Below are positions 61,901-64,000 of a stretch of DNA of 64,000 bases, piece by piece. The stretch's first letter is position 1. Each line of letters starts with the position of its first letter. Under the pieces are notes generated by a model. That model saw nothing but the letters and a program-made list of their open reading frames with translations. It was not told where the DNA came from and searched no databases. This stretch comes from Manis javanica (lineage: Eukaryota; Chordata; Mammalia; Pholidota; Manidae): positions 124,001 to 188,000 of the forward strand of contig NW_027332181.1 in NCBI RefSeq assembly GCF_040802235.1, in the 5' to 3' direction. A program made the translations under genes and the position numbers.

Positions 61901-62604
61901 TCTTTAAAGTGAATGCAGAATTACCATCTATTCTTAGGGCTATTTGTAAGGATTACATGAATACATTTATGTAAAGCACTTGGGAAAGTATCTGACACAC
62001 AGAGAGTGCTGTTCGCATATCTTCTGGATCACCATTATTATTAGTCAAAAGCTCATTACTCCAAAGGCACAAATAAAAAAATCCTTCATTTTATAAACTA
62101 ATTGACAATCTATATAATGTTATATAAAAAGTTTATTAAAGAATACTTTTTTGCATACTGTAAATGACTACAGAAGCTAAAAGTATTTCTTTGGAGTCAT
62201 CTAATAAAGACTGCTCAAAAGCTTTAATCTCATACTCTAGTTAGTAGTGCTGTAAAATCTGACATACACAAGACTTAGTGGCAGATGTGAAATTTAAGCT
62301 CCACTTCCGTTATTAATTTTGTATTTCAATTTAGTGCTTTAGTGTTCCTCCCTTCATCATGGGAAATCTTTATTCGTTAATTGTTCAAAATTCACTAAAT
62401 ACATAATATATAAAACATCCTTAGGATATACCTTATTAATAAACTCATAAACCAAATTTTAAAATGCATTATGAACTAAATTAAGAATAAAAACAGAAGG
62501 TACCTGAGATTCAAGTGGAAGGAAGGAAATGTTTATTTCTTTACATCTTCTTATTGACTTGGAACAAGAAGCCTTAATTTTGTTAAAGAGACTATCAGGG
62601 CAAA
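10841..62604 (-). CDS. STXBP3: STXBP3 (Munc18c) gene, C-terminal 14 coding exons
   Basis: Syntaxin-binding protein 3 is a cytosolic Sec1/Munc18 protein. It clasps syntaxin-4 and controls SNARE assembly at the plasma membrane, for example GLUT4 vesicle and platelet or mast-cell granule fusion. Fourteen exons (1439 coding bases, all phases consistent) encode about residues 114-592 by human numbering: the end of domain 1, all of domain 3 and both halves of domain 2, by analogy with Munc18-1. Recognisable blocks include [73 protein letters not shown] and [20 protein letters not shown]. The tyrosines equivalent to human Tyr219 and Tyr521, reported phosphorylation sites, are present. Relative to the human protein as I remember it, exon I looks one residue shorter. 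Exons 1-5 (if the 19-exon layout holds) lie outside. Introns carry sense and antisense L1s but no coding break is seen. Confidence 0.96.
11734..11882 (-). CDS. STXBP3: STXBP3 exon M (about residues 512-562)
   Basis: Acceptor TTTTTACTGTTAG, donor GTAAGA. It reads [20 protein letters not shown], then [20 protein letters not shown] and ARKSCEVII. The Tyr in ANYLDD corresponds to human Tyr521, an insulin-stimulated phosphorylation site. The buried beta-strand VFVIGG is conserved across Munc18 proteins. Confidence 0.96.
12375..12991 (+). mobile_element. Old L1 3' end (L1MA/MB-like)
   Basis: L1 ORF2-end text 'tggaaacatctaaatgtcca' and 'aacaacatggatgaacctgg', then an L1MA/MB-like 3' UTR ending 'tatacttcaataaagctg' and an A-run at 12982-12990. 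Confidence 0.75.
13000..13185 (+). mobile_element. MIR SINE
   Basis: MIR core with 'ttactt aatccctctctctaa', 'caggattacatgaaaac' and 'gaagcactcaacaagtag'. It lies directly after the L1 poly(A). Confidence 0.6.
13195..13415. mobile_element. hAT-type nonautonomous DNA transposon (MER family)
   Basis: A common mammalian MITE with the blocks 'gcactatccaatatagtagc', 'cacatgaggctatttaaatt' and 'atattggacaaggcagatac'. It has inverted-repeat-like ends around 'gcactatccaata' and 'tattggaca'. I do not name the exact MER family. Confidence 0.6.
14600..17330 (+). mobile_element. Very old L1/HAL1 sequence, in pieces
   Basis: Fragments resemble L1 ORF1. At 15280-15400 the text 'ggtattttcagacagacaaa' and 'aggaacttttaaagaatatg' matches an ORF1 end. 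At 17090-17330 there is a coiled-coil-like ORF1 start ('caaatagagaatctcaaaag'). A HAL1-like 3' part is at 15740-16030. It is too decayed for exact limits. Confidence 0.4.
18095..18180 (-). CDS. STXBP3: STXBP3 exon L (about residues 484-512)
   Basis: Acceptor CTTCCTTAG, donor GTAAAA. It reads [20 protein letters not shown] and VWNGSGAV, plus two bases of Ser. It covers the start of the C-terminal half of domain 2. Confidence 0.94.
18181..19787. other. STXBP3 intron L-K, no recognised feature
   Basis: A 1.6 kb A/T-rich intron with a TA-rich block at 18670-18740. I see no repeat family or exon. Confidence 0.5.
19788..19880 (-). CDS. STXBP3: STXBP3 exon K (about residues 453-483)
   Basis: Acceptor CTTACTAG, donor GTAAAA. 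It is exactly 31 codons: [20 protein letters not shown] and [11 protein letters not shown]. The LSRWTP motif is diagnostic of SM proteins. The 5' end of L1-ERV unit 1 is only 153 bp upstream of this exon in the intron. Confidence 0.95.
20019..20033 (+). repeat. Target-site duplication, 5' copy, L1-ERV unit 1
   Basis: AAAAAACCTGAGTGT, identical to 28049-28063. The preceding TTT gives a TT|AAAA junction, the expected L1 endonuclease site. Confidence 0.93.
20034..20870 (+). promoter_or_regulatory. L1 5' UTR with YY1-like start, unit 1
   Basis: The L1 begins at its natural 5' end. CCAAGATGGCGGC at 20043-20055 matches the YY1 consensus found at +10 of L1 5' UTRs, where it sets the transcription start. 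The rest is GC-rich compared with flanks. Any antisense promoter in this UTR would point toward STXBP3 exon K. Confidence 0.7.
20871..21720 (+). pseudogene. L1 ORF1 (RNA-binding protein), frameshifted, unit 1
   Basis: ORF1p is the L1 trimeric coiled-coil RNA chaperone. ATG at 20871 and TAG at 21718 mark the original frame, homologous to unit 2. Readable pieces include the coiled coil ([20 protein letters not shown]) and the RRM/C-terminal region ([20 protein letters not shown]). At least one small deletion near 21265 and an in-frame TGA at 21607-21609 break it. Confidence 0.8.
21916..25734 (+). pseudogene. L1 ORF2 (endonuclease-reverse transcriptase), broken, unit 1
   Basis: ORF2p nicks target DNA and reverse-transcribes L1 RNA. 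The endonuclease start ([29 protein letters not shown]) is readable. So are the RT core with [33 protein letters not shown], a FADD catalytic box, and the C-terminal Cys-rich knuckle [16 protein letters not shown] 390-codon stretch (23112-24284) remains open across the RT domain. Stops and shifts at ~22072, 22693, 23020 and 24282 and later break the rest. Confidence 0.88.
25735..26090 (+). mobile_element. L1 3' UTR with G-rich tract and first poly(A), unit 1
   Basis: The 3' UTR contains G-runs at 25822-25919 (including G8-G10), able to form a G-quadruplex. It is followed by the family-specific 'gatggacagtgactgtaagg' block and the end 'gattaatgata' with an A-rich tail at 26069-26084. This is where the L1 proper would normally end. 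Confidence 0.8.
26098..26237 (+). mobile_element. A-bounded spacer between L1 and ERV, unit 1 only
   Basis: About 140 nt of sequence, unrelated to L1 or to the ERV part as far as I can see, bounded on both sides by A-rich runs (26069-26092 and 26227-26242). It is absent from unit 2, where the L1 tail joins the ERV part directly. It may be a first-tier 3' transduction that unit 2 lost by A-run to A-run deletion. Confidence 0.55.
26291..26390 (+). repeat. Perfect 50-bp tandem duplication
   Basis: 26291-26340 and 26341-26390 are identical (each begins AGGGCATATCAAAGTGTGGG). Unit 2 has a single copy (55509-55558). The duplication arose after the two units separated, or in unit 1's source. Confidence 0.97.
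26435..27010 (+). pseudogene. ERV env transmembrane-subunit remnant, unit 1
   Basis: The open frame 26435-26764 covers a short piece before TM and a hydrophobic fusion-peptide-like stretch ([17 protein letters not shown]). It then covers a heptad region and a segment of the immunosuppressive-domain type ([12 protein letters not shown]) followed by GCEKFPGM. The frame then ends at a stop where unit 2 continues, because of a small deletion and shift at the Cys motif. Sequence homologous to the ectodomain end and membrane span continues to ~27010 out of frame. Non-functional. Confidence 0.7.
27602..27916 (+). repeat. ERV 3' LTR truncated at its poly(A) site, unit 1
   Basis: It begins TGTGGGATTC directly after the polypurine tract and runs to ~27916. 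AATAAA at 27894-27899 lies 17 nt before the end. Everything after the cleavage site (rest of R, U5) is missing, as expected for a copy of polyadenylated RNA. Three to four imperfect ~20-bp tandem units ('ttcaccatgtaagaact' type) occupy 27724-27790 in U3. Confidence 0.75.
27894..27899 (+). terminator. LTR poly(A) signal used by the composite
   Basis: AATAAA placed 17 nt before the A-rich run. The equivalent hexamer and end are seen in unit 2 (57055-57060, A-run from 57079). Confidence 0.75.
27947..28041 (+). mobile_element. Second-tier 3'-transduced sequence, unit 1
   Basis: Unique-looking DNA between the A-rich run after the LTR end and the final A-tail, still inside the target-site duplication. 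ATTAAA at 28022-28027 is ~15-20 nt before the tail. Unit 2 has no such segment. Confidence 0.65.
28049..28063 (+). repeat. Target-site duplication, 3' copy, L1-ERV unit 1
   Basis: AAAAAACCTGAGTGT, identical to 20019-20033. It follows the terminal A-tail. Confidence 0.93.
28415..28461. repeat. (CA)n-(TA)n-(TATG)n microsatellite
   Basis: ACACAC runs change to ATATAT and then TATGTATG. In the STXBP3 transcript this reads as an AU/UG-repeat about 20-65 nt after the exon J donor. Confidence 0.9.
28481..28587 (-). CDS. STXBP3: STXBP3 exon J (about residues 417-452)
   Basis: Acceptor CTTACCTAAG, donor GTAAGA. Gly is completed, then [20 protein letters not shown] and [15 protein letters not shown]. 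In the transcript the donor is followed at once by an AU- and UG-repeat tract (genomic 28415-28460). L1-ERV unit 1 lies ~0.42 kb further into the intron. Confidence 0.95.
28900..29035 (-). CDS. STXBP3: STXBP3 exon I (about residues 371-416)
   Basis: Acceptor TTTCATTAAG, donor GTAATA (weaker than its neighbours). It reads [20 protein letters not shown], then [20 protein letters not shown] and IFSIN, plus one base of Gly. The NKYDNYDKI stretch appears one residue shorter than the human sequence I recall. Confidence 0.94.
29225..29540. mobile_element. hAT-type MITE, longer form of the one at 13195
   Basis: Shares 'gagcacttgaaatgtggcta' with the common MER hAT family. It has the A/T-rich centre 'ttattaaaattaactacact' and ends near 'attctattatacagc'. 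It lies in the I-H intron. Confidence 0.55.
29892..29972 (-). CDS. STXBP3: STXBP3 exon H (about residues 344-370)
   Basis: Acceptor TATTTTTCAG, donor GTATGT. It is exactly 27 codons: [20 protein letters not shown] and KLCKTEQ. The HLNLAEDCM motif is characteristic of Munc18 proteins. Confidence 0.95.
29973..30711. other. STXBP3 intron H-G, no recognised feature
   Basis: A/T-rich intron of 739 bp with no repeat I can identify. Confidence 0.5.
30712..30777 (-). CDS. STXBP3: STXBP3 exon G (about residues 322-343)
   Basis: Acceptor TTTTCTTAG, donor GTAAGT. It is exactly 22 codons, in phase at both ends: [20 protein letters not shown] and TK. The KKMPHFRK segment matches the Munc18 helical hairpin region. 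Confidence 0.94.
30860..35430 (+). mobile_element. Old L1 (L1M type), rearranged, nearly fills intron G-F
   Basis: An L1 3' end (31710-32310, with 'tctcatacattgctggtgga' and 'atcagtggttgccagggaat') precedes ORF1-end-like (32520-32690) and ORF2-like sequence. The ORF2-like part includes 'tttaatagatactgagaaaa' at 34890 and another 3'-UTR-like part ends at ~35420. At least two old L1 pieces are juxtaposed, all with many stops. Confidence 0.6.
35495..35552 (-). CDS. STXBP3: STXBP3 exon F (about residues 302-321)
   Basis: A short 58-bp exon with acceptor TTTGACAG and donor GTAAGT. It reads [19 protein letters not shown] after completing Glu. The intron to exon E is only 132 bp. It lies in the helical part of domain 3a that contacts the SNARE. 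Confidence 0.93.
35685..35780 (-). CDS. STXBP3: STXBP3 exon E (about residues 270-302)
   Basis: Acceptor CTTCTACTTGTAG, donor GTATGT. One base completes Lys, then [19 protein letters not shown] and [12 protein letters not shown], plus two bases of Glu. The acidic EEDDDLW and RHRHIA blocks match domain 3a of Munc18 proteins. Confidence 0.95.
35781..37012. other. STXBP3 intron E-D, left part
   Basis: Before the L1 at 37028 I see A/T-rich sequence. The stretch 36360-36660 has a denser, repeat-like composition of unknown family. No exon is recognised. Confidence 0.4.
37371..41117 (-). pseudogene. L1 ORF2, broken, minus-strand L1
   Basis: It starts [20 protein letters not shown] (endonuclease). 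It continues in pieces through the RT domain ([34 protein letters not shown]) to the Cys-rich end and TAA near 37371. The catalytic box reads FADY rather than FADD, a substitution of a metal-binding Asp that would abolish polymerase activity. Several stops and frameshifts add to this. Confidence 0.88.
41351..42211 (-). CDS. L1 ORF1 protein, uninterrupted 286-codon frame
   Basis: Full-length-looking L1 ORF1p: an N-terminal charged segment, then a heptad-rich coiled coil (~residues 45-110, e.g. [20 protein letters not shown]). An RRM follows ([20 protein letters not shown], ~125-150) and the C-terminal domain ([40 protein letters not shown]). The equivalent frames in units 1 and 2 are broken. 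It is a mobile-element gene, not a host gene. Retention of the frame may simply be chance at this age. Confidence 0.85.
   Translation of the reverse strand: MPRTNIKCQRNLVQSKISTPPEKGLSETELKNLPESNFKMKIINMLMEEQKNIQELRNEFKTEIQSLNTMEGIKSRLDMVEEVINEIEIREEEYKEEAEAQREKRISRNERIQRELCDQSKQKNICIIRVPEGEEREKGIESVFEEVIAENFPSLEEILFQAMEVHRSPKTRDPRRITPRHIIIKMAKIKNKDRLLKAARERKKITYKGKPIRLSSEFSGETLQAGREWHDVFNAVKQKDLEPRILYPARLSFKFEGRIKQFPEKQKLRKFSSHRPPLQCILEGLL
42212..42748 (-). promoter_or_regulatory. L1 5' UTR, minus-strand L1
   Basis: A GC-rich 5' UTR ending at the right with minus-strand AAAGATGGCAGTGTG (42731-42745), a YY1-like L1 start. It is adjacent to the right-hand target-site duplication. Confidence 0.6.
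42764..43914. other. STXBP3 intron E-D, right part, no recognised feature
   Basis: A/T-rich DNA between the L1 and exon D. No repeat family is recognised. Confidence 0.5.
43915..44039 (-). CDS. STXBP3: STXBP3 exon D (about residues 229-270), GC donor
   Basis: Acceptor TTATTTCCAG. It reads [19 protein letters not shown] then [20 protein letters not shown] and TY, plus two bases (AA). The only phase-compatible donor is a GC: CATACAA followed by GCAAGT. The next exon begins with A, restoring Lys. The DRGFDP motif is a hallmark of the SM family. Confidence 0.95.
44345..44515 (-). mobile_element. MIR SINE
   Basis: Inverted MIR: 'gtaaccctgtgagacaggta', 'catctccatttgacaatga', then 'gctcttaaccattatgct'. 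Confidence 0.7.
44527..44650 (-). mobile_element. L1 3' end fragment
   Basis: Inverted L1 3'-UTR text 'ttttgaagtatagtcgatat' followed by 'caacacagtggttcaatag'. Confidence 0.6.
44690..45150 (+). mobile_element. Old L1 3' end (L1MA-like)
   Basis: ORF2 end 'gcaacaacatggatggacct', then 'gatttcacttatatgtggaa' and the L1MA-type 3' UTR 'ggtacaaacttccacttata' ending 'tatttcaattattaaaaatt'. Confidence 0.75.
45485..45745 (+). mobile_element. MIR SINE
   Basis: Nearly complete MIR: 'gtacaatggttaagagaaca', 'acctaggtatgagtccagc', 'acaactttggacaaactg', and 'cttagcacagtgcctggcat'. Confidence 0.85.
46045..46640. mobile_element. L2-like fragment(s)
   Basis: 'attcaaccaacatttattga' at 46052 and the pyrimidine-rich stretch 46430-46640 ('ctgggacctcctctgtcatt') look like decayed L2. 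The limits are uncertain. Confidence 0.35.
46640..47060 (-). mobile_element. Two adjacent MIR SINEs
   Basis: Inverted MIR cores at 46640-46790 ('cattttatagatgaaaatac' and 'aatttgtccaaggctacaga') and 46795-47060 ('agtttatagatgagagaact', 'aggcacagagaagttaca'). Confidence 0.75.
47184..47274 (-). CDS. STXBP3: STXBP3 exon C (about residues 198-228)
   Basis: Acceptor TTTCTAG, donor GTAATG. It reads [20 protein letters not shown] and then [10 protein letters not shown]. The YY pair includes the position of human Tyr219. It ends on a codon boundary. The ~10.9 kb intron upstream of it carries an old L1, L1-ERV unit 2 and a further L1. Confidence 0.95.
47355..49440 (+). mobile_element. Older L1, 5' half (5' UTR and ORF1)
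   Basis: It starts with a 'gatggtggcggagaaagagc' type L1 5' UTR start and a GC-rich 5' UTR. A decayed ORF1 follows ('gagaagagtagataaactca' coiled-coil part; 'ggagtggcatgatatatgca' and 'gagagataaagagcttccca' C-terminal part), then inter-ORF sequence. It stops where L1-ERV unit 2 begins. Its ORF2 is missing. Confidence 0.7.
49453..50263 (+). promoter_or_regulatory. L1 5' UTR with YY1-like start, unit 2
   Basis: CCAAGATGGTGGC at 49461-49473 corresponds to the YY1-like element of unit 1, with one change in the core (GGCGGC to GGTGGC). The rest of the UTR aligns by eye with 20034-20870. Confidence 0.65.
50264..51116 (+). pseudogene. L1 ORF1, frameshifted near the C terminus, unit 2
   Basis: Open for 227 codons from ATG 50264. 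It includes the coiled coil ([20 protein letters not shown]) and the RRM ([20 protein letters not shown]). A deletion near 50818 removes the segment where the other copies read KMAK and shifts the frame. The original stop is TAG 51114-51116. It is the least damaged of the two plus-strand ORF1 copies. Confidence 0.85.
51312..55122 (+). pseudogene. L1 ORF2, broken, unit 2
   Basis: ATG 51312 to TAA 55120-55122. An endonuclease part ([20 protein letters not shown]) precedes a 375-codon open stretch (51825-52952) covering the endonuclease end and RT start ([20 protein letters not shown]). RT pieces and the Cys-rich [18 protein letters not shown] knuckle follow. Breaks lie at ~51480, 51620, 52950, 53085, 53370 and 54075. 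Confidence 0.88.
55123..55460 (+). mobile_element. L1 3' UTR with G-rich tract, unit 2
   Basis: The G-rich block at 55205-55315 and the 'gatgggcagtgactgtaaag' block match unit 1. The L1 end 'gattaatgata' with A11 is joined directly to GCAGTTCCTGTGTGGTGACC of the ERV part. Confidence 0.8.
55603..56167 (+). pseudogene. ERV env transmembrane-subunit remnant, unit 2
   Basis: The frame 55736-56167 (143 codons) runs through the heptad region, an immunosuppressive-domain-type segment ([12 protein letters not shown]), [16 protein letters not shown], a Trp-rich membrane-proximal stretch (NWFSWFHW) and a short hydrophobic membrane span, to TAA. The Cys motif plus FNLSD resembles the covalently linked (CX6CC) TM type of gamma- and alpha-like retroviruses, with the first of the paired Cys positions reading Gly. 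Upstream, the frame with the fusion-peptide-like region is shifted. No surface subunit is present. Confidence 0.72.
56759..57078 (+). repeat. ERV 3' LTR truncated at its poly(A) site, unit 2
   Basis: It starts TGTGGTATCC after the purine tract and ends 'gagatgccctctc' before the A-run. AATAAA is at 57055-57060, 18 nt before the tail. The same ~20-bp tandem units as in unit 1 occur at 56879-56943. R-U5 beyond the cleavage site is absent. Confidence 0.75.
57093..57300 (+). mobile_element. Old L1 3' UTR (L1MA-like)
   Basis: It begins 'gtacagacttccaattgtaa', runs through 'gaatatagtcaaaatattg' and ends 'caactacccttcaataaaaa'. It matches the element at 44930-45150. It may be the 3' end of the old L1 whose 5' half lies at 47355-49440. 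Confidence 0.65.
57301..57985 (+). mobile_element. 5'-truncated young L1 (ORF2 end and 3' UTR)
   Basis: It follows an A-run of over 20 bases (57300-57322) at once. ORF2 C-terminal pieces read [20 protein letters not shown]. The 3' UTR has the G-rich tract (57745-57830) and ends 'gtatattaatgatacc' with an (AAT)n tail to ~58020. No ERV extension. Confidence 0.8.
57988..58022 (+). repeat. (AAT)n microsatellite grown from an L1 tail
   Basis: AATAATAAT repeats directly at the L1 3' terminus, ~150 bp from STXBP3 exon B's donor. Confidence 0.85.
58171..58325 (-). CDS. STXBP3: STXBP3 exon B (about residues 147-198)
   Basis: Acceptor CTAACTTAG, donor GTAAGA. It begins [20 protein letters not shown] and ends [15 protein letters not shown] plus two bases of a Ser codon. 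The YSPDP and [11 protein letters not shown] motifs are typical of Munc18 proteins. It is part of domain 2. Confidence 0.95.
58326..59335. other. STXBP3 intron B-A, left part, no recognised feature
   Basis: No exon or repeat family recognised. Confidence 0.45.
59340..59700 (+). mobile_element. MLT1-type LTR (ERVL-MaLR)
   Basis: MLT1 text: 'gtgacacgtgtaacttcccc', 'gcagaagctttaaaaacca', 'tctctttccctctgctatgt', 'gaatgagaaataaacttgg' and a degenerate 'taatgcactgagatatggga' end. It is an ancient mammalian solo LTR. Confidence 0.75.
59900..60620. mobile_element. L2-like fragment(s)
   Basis: The pyrimidine-rich strand with 'agaatattctttccctcttc' and 'aaattctatccattcttcaa' is typical of inverted L2 3' regions. 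The limits are uncertain. The 121-codon frame inside it has no other support. Confidence 0.45.
60630..60960 (+). mobile_element. Second MLT1-like LTR fragment
   Basis: 'tcctcaaatgaggatataat', 'gtagagccaggatactagcc' and 'tattaacaagaaataaattt', followed by 'agccacttaaact', match the 3' half of MLT1 LTRs. Confidence 0.5.
60961..61854. other. STXBP3 intron B-A, no recognised feature
   Basis: Unique-looking A/T-rich DNA. Confidence 0.45.
61855..62045 (+). mobile_element. MIR SINE
   Basis: 'gagttatttaacctctttgt', 'gatttccccatctttaaag', 'gtaaagcacttgggaaagta' and 'ctgacacacagagagtgct' mark a MIR core and 3' part. Confidence 0.75.
62504..62604 (-). CDS. STXBP3: STXBP3 exon A (about residues 114-146)
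   Basis: First visible STXBP3 exon. The acceptor is CTCTCAG (read on the minus strand) and the donor GTACCT. Two bases complete a Phe codon of the unseen previous exon; then [20 protein letters not shown] and [13 protein letters not shown] follow. It ends on a codon boundary. This is the end of SM domain 1 and the linker to domain 2. Confidence 0.95.
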
Positions 62605-63358
62605 CTGAGAGTAAAAAAGAGAAATCAAAGCATATCATTCCATCCGAACTTTTATTCTTTTGAATAAATCATTCCAACACTGAAGAGTATTTATTTTTTA
62701 TGTATAATTACTGATTTTCACAAAATAATTTACCATGAGGGTAGAGATATATAAATATTGTTCTTTACAGAACAGATGTAGTCTAATCAAGAGGGCTGTA
62801 ATAGAAATTCTACTTTTCCAATTAATATCCACCATAACCTAAAATATATTGGAGAGCTGCAAACACAGTAAACTAAAATTGTTTGGAGTGAAAATCAAGT
62901 CCAAACTCATGGTTTAATAAATATTCATATTTTCAGAAATTCTTAGGAATTTACACAATGTTTTATTGTTGTGTACATTAAGGGCAACCATACAACACAA
63001 ACTATGAATTTTTCCTTGCATTACAGGAACTTTTCTAATTTCAAGAAATTCTAAGACTTTCTAAACTAGTATGTTCTGGATCTTACAGTCACATTTTTTT
63101 CCCCTTCTACTGAACTGTTGTTAATGGTTCCATTATATCTAGGTTGTAAATATCAACCACTGGCTCTAGTGTCTTTTTAATATGATGTTTTTTAGGCTCA
63201 AGATTCTGTAAGTTAAAAGAGGCTTTATATTTATTAAATTTTATCAATTCCATAAACATGAATTTCTGTATAATAAGGTTACTTACAATATGGTATGACA
63301 GTTTAAAAGGTTAAAACCATTATTAGCCATGAGATAATTAACTTACAGGATATATAGC
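62605..63358. other. STXBP3 intron upstream of exon A, no recognised feature
   Basis: A/T-rich intron. No preceding STXBP3 exon is found up to the window end. Confidence 0.5.
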
Positions 63359-63686
63359 TGATCCTTGAACAACACAGTGGTTAGTAGGGCTGACCTCCTG
63401 TTCTGTTGAAAATCCGTATATAACTTTTGACTCCTCTGAAGCTCAAATACTAATAGCCTATTGTTAACTGGAAGCCTTGCTAACAATATTAACATATTTG
63501 CAATTAACATATTTTGCGTGTTATAGCATTATATACTGTAAGCTTACAGTAAAGTAAGCTTGAAAACAGAAAATGTTTTCCAAATTGTCACAAGCCTCCA
63601 AAAAAATTTTCCAATGTACTTATTGAAGAAAATCTGCACTTAAGTGAACCTGCACAGTTCAAAACCCTGCTGTTCAAGGATCAGAC
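63359..63686. mobile_element. Tigger-type MITE (pogo/mariner)
   Basis: Inverted terminal repeats are visible: GATCCTTGAACAACAC at 63360-63375 and its near-complement GCTGTTCAAGGATC at 63669-63682. The interior is A/T-rich, with a diverged 'ctgcacttaagtgaacctg' block. Confidence 0.75.
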
Positions 63687-64000
63687 GTATTACTTAAGGG
63701 TCAAAAGAATCTCTAATAGCAAAGACCAAGCAAGACTTAACATTAGATAAATGGCATTTTTATTTTGCAGTTCAATTATATATAAAATATAAAACATAAT
63801 TATATATGTCTCTGAACTTCTCTGTGATTATTTACTTTAGCTGCTTTCCAGTTAGAAATACTGCATAGTAAAAATACCAAATGTAAGAGTTTTTCTCCCT
63901 TAATATTTGCCAAACAGATGGCAGTTTCTTCAGAGCCCTCCAAAGGCGTTTTATTTTTTATTATATAATCAAATCCCCAACTGAAACTTTAATTTAAAAA
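63687..64000. other. STXBP3 intron, window end
   Basis: A/T-rich sequence with no recognised feature. Confidence 0.5.

Overview
This is nuclear DNA of a eutherian mammal. It carries the tails of two vertebrate genes with mammalian intron structure, and between their exons lies a dense layer of LINE-1 (L1), MIR, L2, MaLR-LTR and DNA-transposon copies. I see no Alu, carnivore tRNA-Lys SINE, BovB or other young SINE. The young repeats are all one L1 lineage. A SINE-poor, L1-rich laurasiatherian such as a pangolin would fit, but that is a weak inference.

Layout. (1) About 1-4.4 kb, + strand: the last three coding exons of a gene I assign to AKNAD1, followed by possible poly(A) signals. (2) 4.4-10.2 kb: tail-to-tail intergenic DNA with two 5'-truncated antisense L1s and older repeats. 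(3) 10.8-62.6 kb, - strand: fourteen consecutive coding exons of STXBP3 (Munc18c). They encode the last ~478 residues and the stop codon; the 5' exons lie beyond the right edge. All exon phases join without a frame break, and one intron uses a GC-AG donor. STXBP3 and AKNAD1 facing each other tail to tail matches what I recall of the human chromosome 1 order.

The introns hold most of the interest. Two ~8 kb units, at 20034-28048 and 49453-57091, each consist of a full-length L1 (YY1-like 5' end, ORF1, ORF2, G-rich 3' UTR) fused directly to a ~1.65 kb piece of an endogenous retrovirus. That piece holds an env transmembrane-subunit remnant, a polypurine tract and a 3' LTR that stops at its own poly(A) site. 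The first unit is bounded as a whole by a 15-bp target-site duplication, so L1 and ERV were inserted together as one RNA. It also carries ~100 further non-ERV bases after the LTR end, which looks like a second-tier 3' transduction. The second unit lacks a visible target-site duplication and sits between the 5' half and the 3' end of older L1 sequence. I read these as copies of an L1 lineage that mobilises a retroviral env-LTR cassette, comparable in logic to the SINE-R part of primate SVA.

A third near full-length L1 (37028-42748, - strand, sense to STXBP3) has no ERV tail. It keeps an uninterrupted ORF1 frame but a broken ORF2. The remaining intronic DNA is old repeats (HAL1/L1M, MIR, L2, MLT1, hAT and Tigger MITEs) and AT-rich sequence in which I see nothing functional.
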